A stretch of DNA of 36,386 bases from an uncultured Nocardioides sp. (GTDB lineage: Bacteria > Actinomycetota > Actinomycetes > Propionibacteriales > Nocardioidaceae), in contig NZ_CANKYS010000020.1 in assembly GCF_947488025.1 (NCBI RefSeq), positions 1 to 36,386 on the forward strand, in the 5' to 3' direction. Under the pieces are notes generated by a model. The model saw only the letters and a list, made by a program, of their open reading frames with translations. It was not told the origin of the DNA and ran no database searches. Each line of letters begins with the position of its first letter. Position 1 is the stretch's first letter. Of the stretch, positions 24,703 through 32,402 are shown in pieces. The translations under genes and the position numbers were made by a program.

Positions 24703-25706
24703 GCGGTCACCTCCGTGACGTCGCGCAGCTGCCGGACCAGGGTGCGGCGGGCCAGCTCGGGCTTGAAGTCGGTGCCCGTGACGGTGAAGGCGTCGGCCAG
24801 CTCGGCGGCCGCCGCCTCCTCGAAGAGCGCCATCGACGCCCGCTGGCCGCGCAGCACCTCCTCGGCGCGCCTCGCGCGCCAGGGCACGGAGCCGACACCG
24901 CCGAGACCGATGCCGACGTGGGCGAGCACGCCGTCCTCGACCCGGGCGACCACCGCCGCCGACGTCAGGGCGAACTCGTAGGACGCGCGGTCGCGCACCT
25001 TGAGGTAGCCCGAGCGGGCGTCCGGCACGGGGATCTCGAGGTGGGTGATGAGCTCCCCGACGCCCAGCACGTTGTCGCGCGAGGGGTCGTCGTCGGCGCG
25101 GACGTGCAGGTCCGTGACCGGGATGGTGCGGCGGCCGCCGGGGCCGTGGAGGCGCACCTGCGCATCCAGCGCCACCAGGGCCACCGCGAGGTCGGAGGCG
25201 TGCAGCGCGATGCAGCCGGCATCGACGCCGAGGACGGCGTGGGTGCGCGCGGTGCCCTCGACCGCCGCGCAGCCGCTGCCGGGTTCACGCTTGTTGCACT
25301 GGGTCACCGTCGGGTCGCGGTAGTAGCGGCAGCGGGTGCGTTGGAGGACGTTGCCGCCGATCGTCGCCATGGTGCGCAGCTGGGGAGAGGCGGCGAGCAG
25401 CAACGAGTCGCGCAGCACCGCGCAGCGCACGACCTCGGGGTGCCGGGCCAGGTCGGCCATCGTCACCGAGGCCCCGACCACGAGCACACCGTCGTCGAGC
25501 TCCACGTCGTTCAGCGGGAGCCGGCTGATGTCGACGAGGGCGTCCGGGGACCACACCCCGTCGCGCATCAGGTCGAGCTGGGTGGTGCCGCCGGCGATGA
25601 AGGCGGTGTCGCCGGGTCCCTGGACGGCGCGGGCGACGGCGTCGGTCGTGACCGCGGCGCTGGCGGTGGCCACGTCGTCCACGCGGGTGTAGGTGAAGGG
25701 GCGCAC
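24699..25706 (-). CDS. Mo-hydroxylase FAD-binding (and 4Fe-4S) medium subunit, PaoB-like
   Basis: The 335-residue subunit transfers electrons between the iron-sulfur subunit and FAD. The FAD-binding loops are FIAGGTTQLDLMRDG (residues 37-50) and TIGGNVLQRTRC (115-126). An added cluster site has C126, C137, C146 and probably C165 (RCRYYRDPT, QCNKREPGSGC, DAGCIALH), the extra 4Fe-4S cluster described for PaoB/YagS. This supports the aldehyde-oxidoreductase-like subgroup over simple xanthine dehydrogenase. The GTG at 25706 lies 1 nt after the stop of the small subunit gene. Confidence 0.9.
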   Translation of the reverse strand: MRPFTYTRVDDVATASAAVTTDAVARAVQGPGDTAFIAGGTTQLDLMRDGVWSPDALVDISRLPLNDVELDDGVLVVGASVTMADLARHPEVVRCAVLRDSLLLAASPQLRTMATIGGNVLQRTRCRYYRDPTVTQCNKREPGSGCAAVEGTARTHAVLGVDAGCIALHASDLAVALVALDAQVRLHGPGGRRTIPVTDLHVRADDDPSRDNVLGVGELITHLEIPVPDARSGYLKVRDRASYEFALTSAAVVARVEDGVLAHVGIGLGGVGSVPWRARRAEEVLRGQRASMALFEEAAAAELADAFTVTGTDFKPELARRTLVRQLRDVTEVTA

Positions 25707-25707
25707 G

Positions 25708-26181
25708 TCAGGCCTCCCGGACAGCGCGGGCGGCGAGGACCGCGTCGACGATGCGCGGGTAGGCCCCGCACCGGCAGAGGTTGCCGCTCATCAGCTCGCG
25801 GACGTCCTCGGCGGTCTCCCACCCGTCCTCCTCGAGCAGGGCCGCAGCGGACATCACCTGGCCTGCGGTGCACGCACCGCACTGGAAGGCGTCGCAGTCG
25901 AGGAACGCCTGCTGGACCGGGTGCAGCGCGTCGGCGCTGCCGATCCCCTCGACGGTGGTGACCTCACGGCCGTCGACCTGCGCCGCGAGGGTGAGGCACG
26001 AGAGCACCCGACGTCCGTCGACGTGCACGGTGCAGGCTCCGCAGGCTCCCTGGTCGCAGCCCTTCTGGGTGCCGGTGAGCCCCAGCGTCTCCCGCAGCAT
26101 GTCGAGCAGGGAGCGGCGTGGGTCGACCTCCACCGAGCGGCTCTCGTCGTTGACGGTCACGGTCACGGGCACGCCACTCAT
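25708..26181 (-). CDS. Mo-hydroxylase 2Fe-2S small subunit
   Basis: The 157-residue subunit carries two [2Fe-2S] clusters. The plant-ferredoxin-type cluster uses C42, C47, C50 and C62 (GCDQGACGACTVH...SCLTL). The second uses C101, C104, C136 and C138 (FQCGACTAGQVM and NLCRCGAYPRI). It starts with MSGVPVTVTVNDES and has no Tat signal peptide, unlike periplasmic PaoA, so the complex is probably cytoplasmic. It is the first gene of the three-subunit set and starts 57 bp after lipB on the same strand. Confidence 0.95.
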   Translation of the reverse strand: MSGVPVTVTVNDESRSVEVDPRRSLLDMLRETLGLTGTQKGCDQGACGACTVHVDGRRVLSCLTLAAQVDGREVTTVEGIGSADALHPVQQAFLDCDAFQCGACTAGQVMSAAALLEEDGWETAEDVRELMSGNLCRCGAYPRIVDAVLAARAVREA

Positions 26182-26238
26182 GTCGCCAGCGAACCAGATG
26201 CCGTACGCCGACGCACCACCCCTCGGCGCGGGCCGGGG

Positions 26239-26991
26239 TCAGCCGCCGGGCGTCACCAGCTGGATGCGCGGACCGCGCCCGGGCTCGGGACGGGCGTCGT
26301 AGTCGGGGGTGGCCTCGTAGGGCTGCCAGGAGAGGTACGTCGCGAGGTGCTGCCGCACGCTCGGCAGCACGTCGTCGATGGTGACGTCGCGGCCGAGCTC
26401 CTGCGACAGCGAGGTGACGCCGGCGTCGGCGATGCCGCACGGGACGAACCGGTCGTACCAGCCCAGGTCGACGTCGCAGTTGAGCGCGAAGCCGTGCATG
26501 GTCACGCCGCGGCTCACCCGGATGCCGATGGCCGCGATCTTGCGCTCGGGGCCGCGGTCGTCCTCGCGCAGCCACACGCCGCTGCGGCCGGGGATGCGAG
26601 CCGTCGTGACGCCGAGCTCGGCGCACACCGCGATCAGCGCCTCCTCGAGCCGGCGGACGTAGTCGACGACCTTGACGTGGTCGGGCAGGGCGACGATCGG
26701 GTAGCCGACGAGCTGGCCGGGACCGTGGAAGGTGATCTTGCCGCCACGGTCGACGTCGATCACCGCCGCGCCTCCCGGGTCGAGCGGGCGCTCGTGCGGG
26801 TCGGTCCGCTTGCCGGCGGTGAAGACGGGCGGGTGCTCGAGCAGCAGCACGGTGGCGCTCCGCGAGCCGGCGACGACCTCCTCGTGGACCCGCCGCTGGA
26901 GGTCCCACGCGGCCAGGTAGTCGACCGCGTCGTCGCCGAGACCGGCGACCTCGAAGTCCAGCGCGGGCGTGACGACCTGGTCCGACGACAT
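26239..26991 (-). CDS. lipB: Lipoyl(octanoyl) transferase
   Basis: The 250-residue enzyme moves octanoyl from acyl carrier protein to lipoyl domains, the first step of lipoate assembly. Seen: the substrate-loop motif RGGKITFHGPGQLVGYPI (residues 82-99), K151 (ERKIAAIGIRV) and the catalytic cysteine C185 (FVPCGIADAGVTSL). The length is slightly above the usual 215-230 because of N- and C-terminal extensions. The ATG at 26991 has a TACGCT box 7 nt upstream and no clear Shine-Dalgarno site. It is separated from lipA by the three-gene Mo-hydroxylase set, while in most actinobacteria the two are neighbours. Confidence 0.97.
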   Translation of the reverse strand: MSSDQVVTPALDFEVAGLGDDAVDYLAAWDLQRRVHEEVVAGSRSATVLLLEHPPVFTAGKRTDPHERPLDPGGAAVIDVDRGGKITFHGPGQLVGYPIVALPDHVKVVDYVRRLEEALIAVCAELGVTTARIPGRSGVWLREDDRGPERKIAAIGIRVSRGVTMHGFALNCDVDLGWYDRFVPCGIADAGVTSLSQELGRDVTIDDVLPSVRQHLATYLSWQPYEATPDYDARPEPGRGPRIQLVTPGG

Positions 26992-26998
26992 GCCCCCG

Positions 26999-27004
26999 AG
27001 CGTA
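26999..27004 (-). promoter_or_regulatory. Predicted leaderless -10 box of lipB
   Basis: On the minus strand TACGCT (TANNNT) is followed by 7 nt and the lipB ATG. Confidence 0.45.
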
Positions 27005-27033
27005 CGCCGCTGCGCCGCCCGCCCCGCCTCGGG

Positions 27034-27092
27034 TATCTGAGGACGCGGTGGACGTGATGGGCGGCGAATCCCGTACGCGGCGTCCTCAGATA
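27034..27092. repeat. Spaced inverted repeat upstream of lipB
   Basis: TATCTGAGGACGC (27034-27046) and its exact reverse complement (27080-27092) are 33 nt apart. Outside them the similarity continues imperfectly (CCCGCC...CGGG facing CGGGTGGGGCGGG). It lies between the divergent lipB and 27145 genes, 43 bp upstream of lipB. It could be an operator for a dimeric regulator, an RNA hairpin, or the ends of a small repeat element. Confidence 0.6.
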
Positions 27093-27144
27093 TCGGGTGG
27101 GGCGGGGCGAGGGGTGGGGCGGGGCGGGAACACGAGGGCTGTGG

Positions 27145-27765
27145 ATGACGCCTGCAGCAGGCGAGGAGATCGGCGAGGGTGGGGTGGTGGACCCGCGACG
27201 CCTGCTCCCCGTGCTCACCGCGGTCGCCTGCGCACTGGTCGTGGCGACCCTGGTGGTCGTCGTGGCACGTCCCGATCCGCCGCCACGCCCGCGCTTCGAC
27301 GCGGGCAGCTCGGACCCGCCGGCGCCGGCGGCGCGGCCCGCGCGGGCCGGACCGGCCGCGGTACTGGCGGCGTGGGACGAGCGTCGCTCCGCCGCCTGGG
27401 CCGAGGGTGACGTCGCGGCGCTCGAGGAGTTGTACGTCGACGGGTCCGGCGCGGGCGCGGCCGACGTGCGCCTGCTGCGGGACTACCGCCGTCGTGGGCT
27501 CCGGGTCGAGGGGCTTGCGACGCAGGTGCTGGCCCTCCGCGTGGACGCGCGGTCGTCCGAGCGGCTGGAGCTGGTGGTCACCGACCGCGTCGTCGGGGCC
27601 GAGGCCGTCGGGGCCGGGGAGCCGGTCGCGCTGCCGGTCGCTCGCCCGTCCACGCGGCGCGTGGTGCTGGTCCGCGAGGACGGGAGCTGGCTGGTGGCGG
27701 AGGTGCGCGATCAGGACAGCGCGGCGGCCAGCACCTCGCGGACGTCCTCGTCCTCGAAGTCGTAG
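27145..27765 (+). CDS. Membrane-anchored protein of unknown function
   Basis: About 206 residues from the ATG at 27145. The GTG codons at 27184 and 27187, behind purine-rich DNA, are alternative starts. An N-terminal hydrophobic helix (LLPVLTAVACALVVATLVVVVA) is followed by a Pro-rich linker and then a small alpha+beta domain: VLAAWDERRSAAWAEGDVAALEELYVDGSGAGAADVRLLRDYRRRGLRV and strands ending RVVLVREDGSWLVAEV. The helix-plus-sheet order resembles NTF2-like folds anchored to the membrane, which is only an impression. The last 55 nt overlap the convergent TIGR01777 gene, so the tail SAAASTSRTSSSSKS is probably not conserved. Confidence 0.7.
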   Translation: MTPAAGEEIGEGGVVDPRRLLPVLTAVACALVVATLVVVVARPDPPPRPRFDAGSSDPPAPAARPARAGPAAVLAAWDERRSAAWAEGDVAALEELYVDGSGAGAADVRLLRDYRRRGLRVEGLATQVLALRVDARSSERLELVVTDRVVGAEAVGAGEPVALPVARPSTRRVVLVREDGSWLVAEVRDQDSAAASTSRTSSSSKS

Positions 27766-28601
27766 CCGGCGCGCTCGAGCGCCGCCGGCCGCGCGTTGAC
27801 CGACCCGAGGAGCTCGGGGGCCAGGTCCCCGGCGGCCACCCGCATCAGGGGGGCCGGCACGGCGAGGAAGGCCTTGCGGTGCAGGGCTCCGGCGAGCGCC
27901 TTGGTGAACTCCGCGTTGGTGGGCGTGTGCGGGCAGCAGAGGTTGAAGGCGCCCGAGACGTCGCGGGACTCGATGAGGTAGCTCACCGCGCCGATCCAGT
28001 CGCGCAGCGAGATCATCGGCATGAACTGCTTGCCCGACCCGAGCCGCGCGCCGCCCCCGGCCTGGAACAGCAGGCGCAGCTGCTTCAGGGGCGGCGAGGT
28101 CCGGTCCATGACGGGGGAGGTGCGCAGCTCGCACACCCGAGCACCCGCCTTGCGCGCCGGGTCGGCTGCCGCCGACCACTCGTGGGAGACCGTGGTGAGG
28201 AAGGCGTCGCCGGTGCTGGGGGTGTCCTCGGTGACCGGCGCGGCGCCGTGGTCGCCGTACCACGCGATGCCGTTGCCGGCGAGGAACGCCGCCGGGCGCT
28301 CGGAGGCGGCGATGGTCTCGGCGAGCAACTGGGTGGTCGAGACCCGGGACTCGAGCACCTCGCGGGCCCACTTCCGCGAGTGCGGGTTGCCGGCGATGGC
28401 GGCGCCCGCGAGGTTGACGACGGCGTCGGCGGCCTCGATCACCCCGGTGTCGACCCGGCCGGCAGCGGGGTCCCACCGGGACTCGTGCGCCGAGCAGGCC
28501 TCGCGCCGGACGAGGGCGGTCACCTCGTGCCCGTGCACCCGGAGGTGGTCGGACAGGTGGGTCCCGAGGAAGCCCGAGGCCCCGGCGATGACGACGCGCA
28601 T
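27711..28601 (-). CDS. TIGR01777 family NAD(P)-dependent epimerase/dehydratase-like protein
   Basis: The 296-residue protein has a Rossmann fold with GASGFLGTHL (residues 7-16, GxxGxxG), AVVNLAGAAIAG, and the family stretch SRVSTTQLLAETI. The later GSGKQFMPMISLRDWIGAVSYLIE and the C-terminal region ending in FEDEDVREVLAAALS belong to the same family (SulA-like, DUF1731 tail). The biochemical role of this family is not known. It often lies in the lip/suc neighbourhood of actinobacteria. The gene overlaps its convergent neighbour by 55 nt at the 3' end. Confidence 0.92.
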   Translation of the reverse strand: MRVVIAGASGFLGTHLSDHLRVHGHEVTALVRREACSAHESRWDPAAGRVDTGVIEAADAVVNLAGAAIAGNPHSRKWAREVLESRVSTTQLLAETIAASERPAAFLAGNGIAWYGDHGAAPVTEDTPSTGDAFLTTVSHEWSAAADPARKAGARVCELRTSPVMDRTSPPLKQLRLLFQAGGGARLGSGKQFMPMISLRDWIGAVSYLIESRDVSGAFNLCCPHTPTNAEFTKALAGALHRKAFLAVPAPLMRVAAGDLAPELLGSVNARPAALERAGYDFEDEDVREVLAAALS

Positions 28602-28641
28602 GCCACCACCCAACCACGCGGCCCAAGCGTGCGAGGCGGGT

Positions 28642-31600
28642 TCAGCCGGCCAGGTGGGCCCACCTGGGGGACAGCTCGTGCCACGGCCCGTCGTCGACCA
28701 CGCGGCCGGAGTCGAGCACCACGACACGGTCGGCCTGCGCCAGCGCCGCTGCCTTGCTCGTGGCGCCGATGACGGCGGTGCCGCGGGCCCGCAGCGCCTG
28801 CCACAGCTCGATCTCGGTCGCGGCGTCGAGTGCTGAGGACACGTCGTCGGCCAGCAGCACGTCGGCGTCGGTCGCCAGCGCGCGTGCCAGCGCGAGGCGC
28901 TGCACCTGCCCGCCGGAGAGGCGTACGCCGCGGTGGCCGACGAGGGCGTCGGGGCCGCCGGCCTCGTGGACGTCGCGTCCCATGCGCGCGGACTCGAGCG
29001 CCGGCATCACGGTCCGGTCGACGTGGTCGAGCGCGACGTTGCCCGTGAACGTGCCGGACAGCACCCGCGGCACCTGCGCGACGTGGGCGACGCGTCCGGG
29101 CCGGAGGGTGGTCTGCGGGTCGTCGACGAGACGGTCGTTCCAGCGGATCTCGCCCGTGCTGCCGACGAGGCCGGCCAGCGCGCTGAGCAGGCTGGACTTG
29201 CCCGACCCCACCTGGCCGAGCAGCAGGACGAGCTCGCCGGCCCGCACGTCGAGGTCGACGCCGTGGACGCCGACGGTGCCGTCGTCGTGCACCGCGGAGA
29301 GGTCGCGGACCGCGAGGGTGCGCAACGGGTCGCGGTGGGGGGTGGTGGGCTCGGGGCCGAGGCCGTGGACGAGGTCGACGCCGGGCGGCAGGTCCATCAG
29401 GTCGCCGCCACCGGCGAGCTTGCTGGTGGCGTTCATCCAGGCGCGGGTGCCGGGTGCCTCGGTCACGACGGTGCCGGCGACCCGGCCGAACCAGTCGAAC
29501 CCGCTGACGGCGTTGGCGACCAGCAGCGCGGTCGCGAGCTCCCACTGACCGGTGAGCAGCCCGCCCCACGCCGCGACGACGCCGCACTGGACCATCACGA
29601 CCGGGACGCCCTCGAGCAGGGCCTGCACACGGTGCTCGCGGACGGCGGCGTCCACGCGGCCCCCGTCGACGTCGCGCAGGTGCTGGTGGACCTGTGGCGT
29701 GGCTGCGGCGAGCTTGACGGTGCGTGCCGACTCGAGCGCGGACACGAGCGACTGGCCGAACCGCGCCCGGGCGGTCGACGCGGCCGCGGCCGAGCGTCCG
29801 GCGACGCGCCGGCCCAGGGTGGAGGCGAGGGCGGAGGCGACCATCACGGCCAGCAGGACCGCGCCCGCGACCCACGTGCGGGCGATGAGGGCGGTCACCG
29901 CTGCGATGACCAGGCCGTTGACGAAGTCGACCCAGCGGTCGGTGTAGCGCGCGAGCCGGTCGGCGTCCATCGTGCGGGCCACGACCTCGCCGGGTGGGGT
30001 GCGCAGGAGCCGGCGCTGGGACGTCTGCCCGTGGAGCACGGCGGCGCGCACGCGGAGGCGTACCTCCACCCACCAGTGGGGGTAGGTGCGGAACGCCTGG
30101 GCGAGGAGGAGGGGGCCGATGAGCAGGGAGGCGACCAGGGCGAGGACCAGCAACCCGGGACGCTGACCTGCCTGGAGGTCGGTGACGATGTGTCCCCAGA
30201 CCCAGCCCGTCACCGCGCCGAAGGCGCCGGTCAGCGACGAGACGAGGAACAGGACCGCGCCGAGGAGACCCCACTGCGGCTGCATGCTGATGGTGTGGAG
30301 GACCTGGCGGGCCAGGCTCGGCGTGGGAACGAGCTCCGGCGGCGCCGGGGGAGTGGTGCTGCGGCGCACCGAGCCGATGGCGGAGTCGTCGTGGTGGTGC
30401 TCCTCGACGACCGCCTCGTGGGCCGCGGCGGCGAGGAGCTCACGGAAGGGGCCGTCCTCGGCAGCGAGTCGTGCGCGCGGTCCTTGCTGGACGACCCGAC
30501 CCGACTCCAGGACGGCGACCTGCTCGGCGCGCTCGGTGGTGGAGAGCCGGTGCGCGACCAGGATGCCCGTGCGGCCCGAGATCAGGCGGTCGGCCGCGCG
30601 CACCACGCGCGCCTCGGTGACGGGGTCCATGCGGGCGGTGGCCTCGTCGAGGACCACGACGCTGACGTCGCGCACCAGCAGGCGGGCGAAGGCGACGAGC
30701 TGCTCCTCACCGGCGGACAGGCTCGTGCCGCCCGGGCCGAGGACGGTGTCGAGCCCGGCGGGCAGCCCGACGACCCACTCGGTCAGGCCGAGCTCGGCCA
30801 CCGCCGCCTCGACGACCGCGCGGGGCACGTCGTCGAAGAGGGCGATGTTGTCGGCCAGGGAACCGGCGAGGACCTCGGTGCGCTGGGTCACCACGCCGAC
30901 CGCGGAGCGCAGCTGCTGGAGATCGAGGTCGAGGACGTCGACGCCACCGAGGAAGACCATGCCGCGCGGCGGCTCGACCGCGCGCGAGAGCAAGGACGCG
31001 AGGGTGGACTTGCCCGACCCGGTGCGACCGACAAGGGCGCAGGTGTGCCCGGCGCTCAGCAGCAGGTCGACGTCGCGGAGCGCGAACGGCCCGGTGCCGT
31101 AACTGAACTCGAGGTGGCGGAACTCGACGTCGAGCGGTCCGTCGGGGACGGGGAGCCCGCCCGTCGGCTCGGCGGGCGAGGCGAGCATGCCGCGCAGCCG
31201 GATCACGGCGCCGAAGCCCTCCTGGAGGTCGGGCAGGTGCCGGGCAAGCATGTCGACGCCGCCGACGAACATCGTGGTGACCAGGAAGAGCGTGACCAGG
31301 CGCGCGGTCGTGAGGTCGCCGGAGAGGACCAGTGCGACGCCGACGACACCGACGGCGGCGAGGGCTCCGTGGAGCAGCCCGCCGCTGCGCCGGGTGACGC
31401 GCACCTCGATCGCCAGGACCGCGTCGAGGGTGCGGTGGACGACCGCGGCGAGCTGGGCGTTGCGGCGCAGCACGTGGGCCTGGCCGAGCGACGTGCGGAG
31501 GTCGTCGCGCGCGGCAACGCCCTCCTCGGTGGAGGCGGCGTGGTCGGTCCAGGCGGCCTCCTCGAGGACCTTGCGCTCCGCGATCTGCGGGAGCAGCCGG

Positions 31601-32163
31601 CGGATCGCGAGGTAGGTGACGACCGCGGTCAGCGGGAACAGGAAGGCGGCCGGCCACCAGGTGAGGGACGCGACCACCCACAGCGGGCCGGAGGCGAGGA
31701 AGGTGCGCGCGGCCTGCCACACGCCCCAGCGCATCAGCTGGCCGACCTCCCACGTGTCGTCGTCGATGCGGTCGAGGACCTCGCCCACGGCCTGCTCGGA
31801 GAGCTCCGACAGCGGCTGTGCCATTGCGGCGTCGAGCAGGTCGGCGCGCAGCTGGCCCTCGGCGCGGTCGCAGATGGTGGCCCAGATGGTCTTGGCGACC
31901 GTGTCGATCACCGCGCCGCCCACGACGCACAGCGCGAGCAGGGCCAGCAGCGACTGGGTGGGGTCGTCGGCGAGCCGTCCGGCGACCATCGAGCCGAGGG
32001 AAGCCGCGATGGCACCCATCAGTGACATCGAGAAGCAGAGATAGGTCAGCGGACGGCGGACGCGACGCCAGTCGACCGGCACCCGCCCCGGCGCCAGGCC
32101 CTCGGTCGCGGACGTGGTCGCCGGTGCTGTCTGCGTCTGCGTCCCGGTCACCGTCACAAACAC
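28642..32163 (-). CDS. Full-length ABC exporter with two fused TMD-NBD halves, one ATP site degenerate
   Basis: The 1173-residue protein is two ABC exporter halves in one chain. Half 1 has membrane helices to about residue 310 and NBD1 with Walker A GRTGSGKST (379-387), signature LSAGE (482-486), Walker B VVVLDE (E507) and switch H538. Half 2 has helices from about 620 to 890 and NBD2 with Walker A GQVGSGKSS (983-991), signature LSGGQ (1082-1086), Walker B VLLADD with D1107 in place of the catalytic Glu, and ATSK where the switch His belongs. Site 1 (NBD1 Walker motifs plus LSGGQ) is canonical; site 2 is degenerate. Most bacterial relatives are two separate genes. The substrate is unknown. 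GTG codons at 32163 and 32157 are both possible starts. Confidence 0.92.
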   Translation of the reverse strand: MFVTVTGTQTQTAPATTSATEGLAPGRVPVDWRRVRRPLTYLCFSMSLMGAIAASLGSMVAGRLADDPTQSLLALLALCVVGGAVIDTVAKTIWATICDRAEGQLRADLLDAAMAQPLSELSEQAVGEVLDRIDDDTWEVGQLMRWGVWQAARTFLASGPLWVVASLTWWPAAFLFPLTAVVTYLAIRRLLPQIAERKVLEEAAWTDHAASTEEGVAARDDLRTSLGQAHVLRRNAQLAAVVHRTLDAVLAIEVRVTRRSGGLLHGALAAVGVVGVALVLSGDLTTARLVTLFLVTTMFVGGVDMLARHLPDLQEGFGAVIRLRGMLASPAEPTGGLPVPDGPLDVEFRHLEFSYGTGPFALRDVDLLLSAGHTCALVGRTGSGKSTLASLLSRAVEPPRGMVFLGGVDVLDLDLQQLRSAVGVVTQRTEVLAGSLADNIALFDDVPRAVVEAAVAELGLTEWVVGLPAGLDTVLGPGGTSLSAGEEQLVAFARLLVRDVSVVVLDEATARMDPVTEARVVRAADRLISGRTGILVAHRLSTTERAEQVAVLESGRVVQQGPRARLAAEDGPFRELLAAAAHEAVVEEHHHDDSAIGSVRRSTTPPAPPELVPTPSLARQVLHTISMQPQWGLLGAVLFLVSSLTGAFGAVTGWVWGHIVTDLQAGQRPGLLVLALVASLLIGPLLLAQAFRTYPHWWVEVRLRVRAAVLHGQTSQRRLLRTPPGEVVARTMDADRLARYTDRWVDFVNGLVIAAVTALIARTWVAGAVLLAVMVASALASTLGRRVAGRSAAAASTARARFGQSLVSALESARTVKLAAATPQVHQHLRDVDGGRVDAAVREHRVQALLEGVPVVMVQCGVVAAWGGLLTGQWELATALLVANAVSGFDWFGRVAGTVVTEAPGTRAWMNATSKLAGGGDLMDLPPGVDLVHGLGPEPTTPHRDPLRTLAVRDLSAVHDDGTVGVHGVDLDVRAGELVLLLGQVGSGKSSLLSALAGLVGSTGEIRWNDRLVDDPQTTLRPGRVAHVAQVPRVLSGTFTGNVALDHVDRTVMPALESARMGRDVHEAGGPDALVGHRGVRLSGGQVQRLALARALATDADVLLADDVSSALDAATEIELWQALRARGTAVIGATSKAAALAQADRVVVLDSGRVVDDGPWHELSPRWAHLAG

Positions 32164-32232
32164 AGGACGTTACGTGGCGGCACCGACATCGCGCGCCCGA
32201 TTTTCGTGTGACCCGAGCGACCGTCCGGACGT

Positions 32233-32275
32233 ACGACGACGCCCCGCCCGCGGAGTGCGGGCGGGGCGTCGTCGT
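32233..32275 (-). terminator. Strong hairpin between sucB and the ABC exporter
   Basis: A perfect 19-bp stem (32233-32251 with 32257-32275) closes a 5-nt loop GGAGT. The lower stem is ACGACGACGCCCC. It lies downstream of sucB and upstream of the ABC exporter, both on the minus strand, so it probably ends the sucB transcript. There is no T-run on either side, which is common in high-GC genomes. Confidence 0.7.
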
Positions 32276-32311
32276 GAAGGCTGGCGGTTGTCCTCAGGGG
32301 GTTTCGAGACG

Positions 32312-32397
32312 ACCGGCGCGCCCGGCTCGCAGGCTCGCCGGGCGCCGGTCCCTCAACCTCTTCGGCCCACGTCGCCCGTCGCTTCGCTCCGGGCGAC
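32312..32397. repeat. Two further hairpins downstream of sucB (possible dispersed repeat)
   Basis: The first pairs ACCGGCGCGCCCGGC (32312-32326) with GCCGGGCGCCGGT (32337-32349) with a 2-nt bulge. The second pairs GTCGCCCG (32371-32378) with CGGGCGAC (32390-32397). The flanking GTTTCGAGACGAC and CCTCAACCTC resemble short palindromic intergenic repeats that I recall from Nocardioides-like genomes. They may add to transcription termination or transcript protection. Confidence 0.5.
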
Positions 32398-32402
32398 TGG
32401 CC

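Noticed and set aside
21925..24981. 1018-residue plus-strand ORF over lipA and the Mo-hydroxylase large subunit
   Set aside because: No recognisable domain; the minus strand carries two complete conserved enzymes here.
32312..32397. CRISPR-like repeats downstream of sucB
   Set aside because: They are individual hairpins with different sequences and no regular repeat-spacer pattern.
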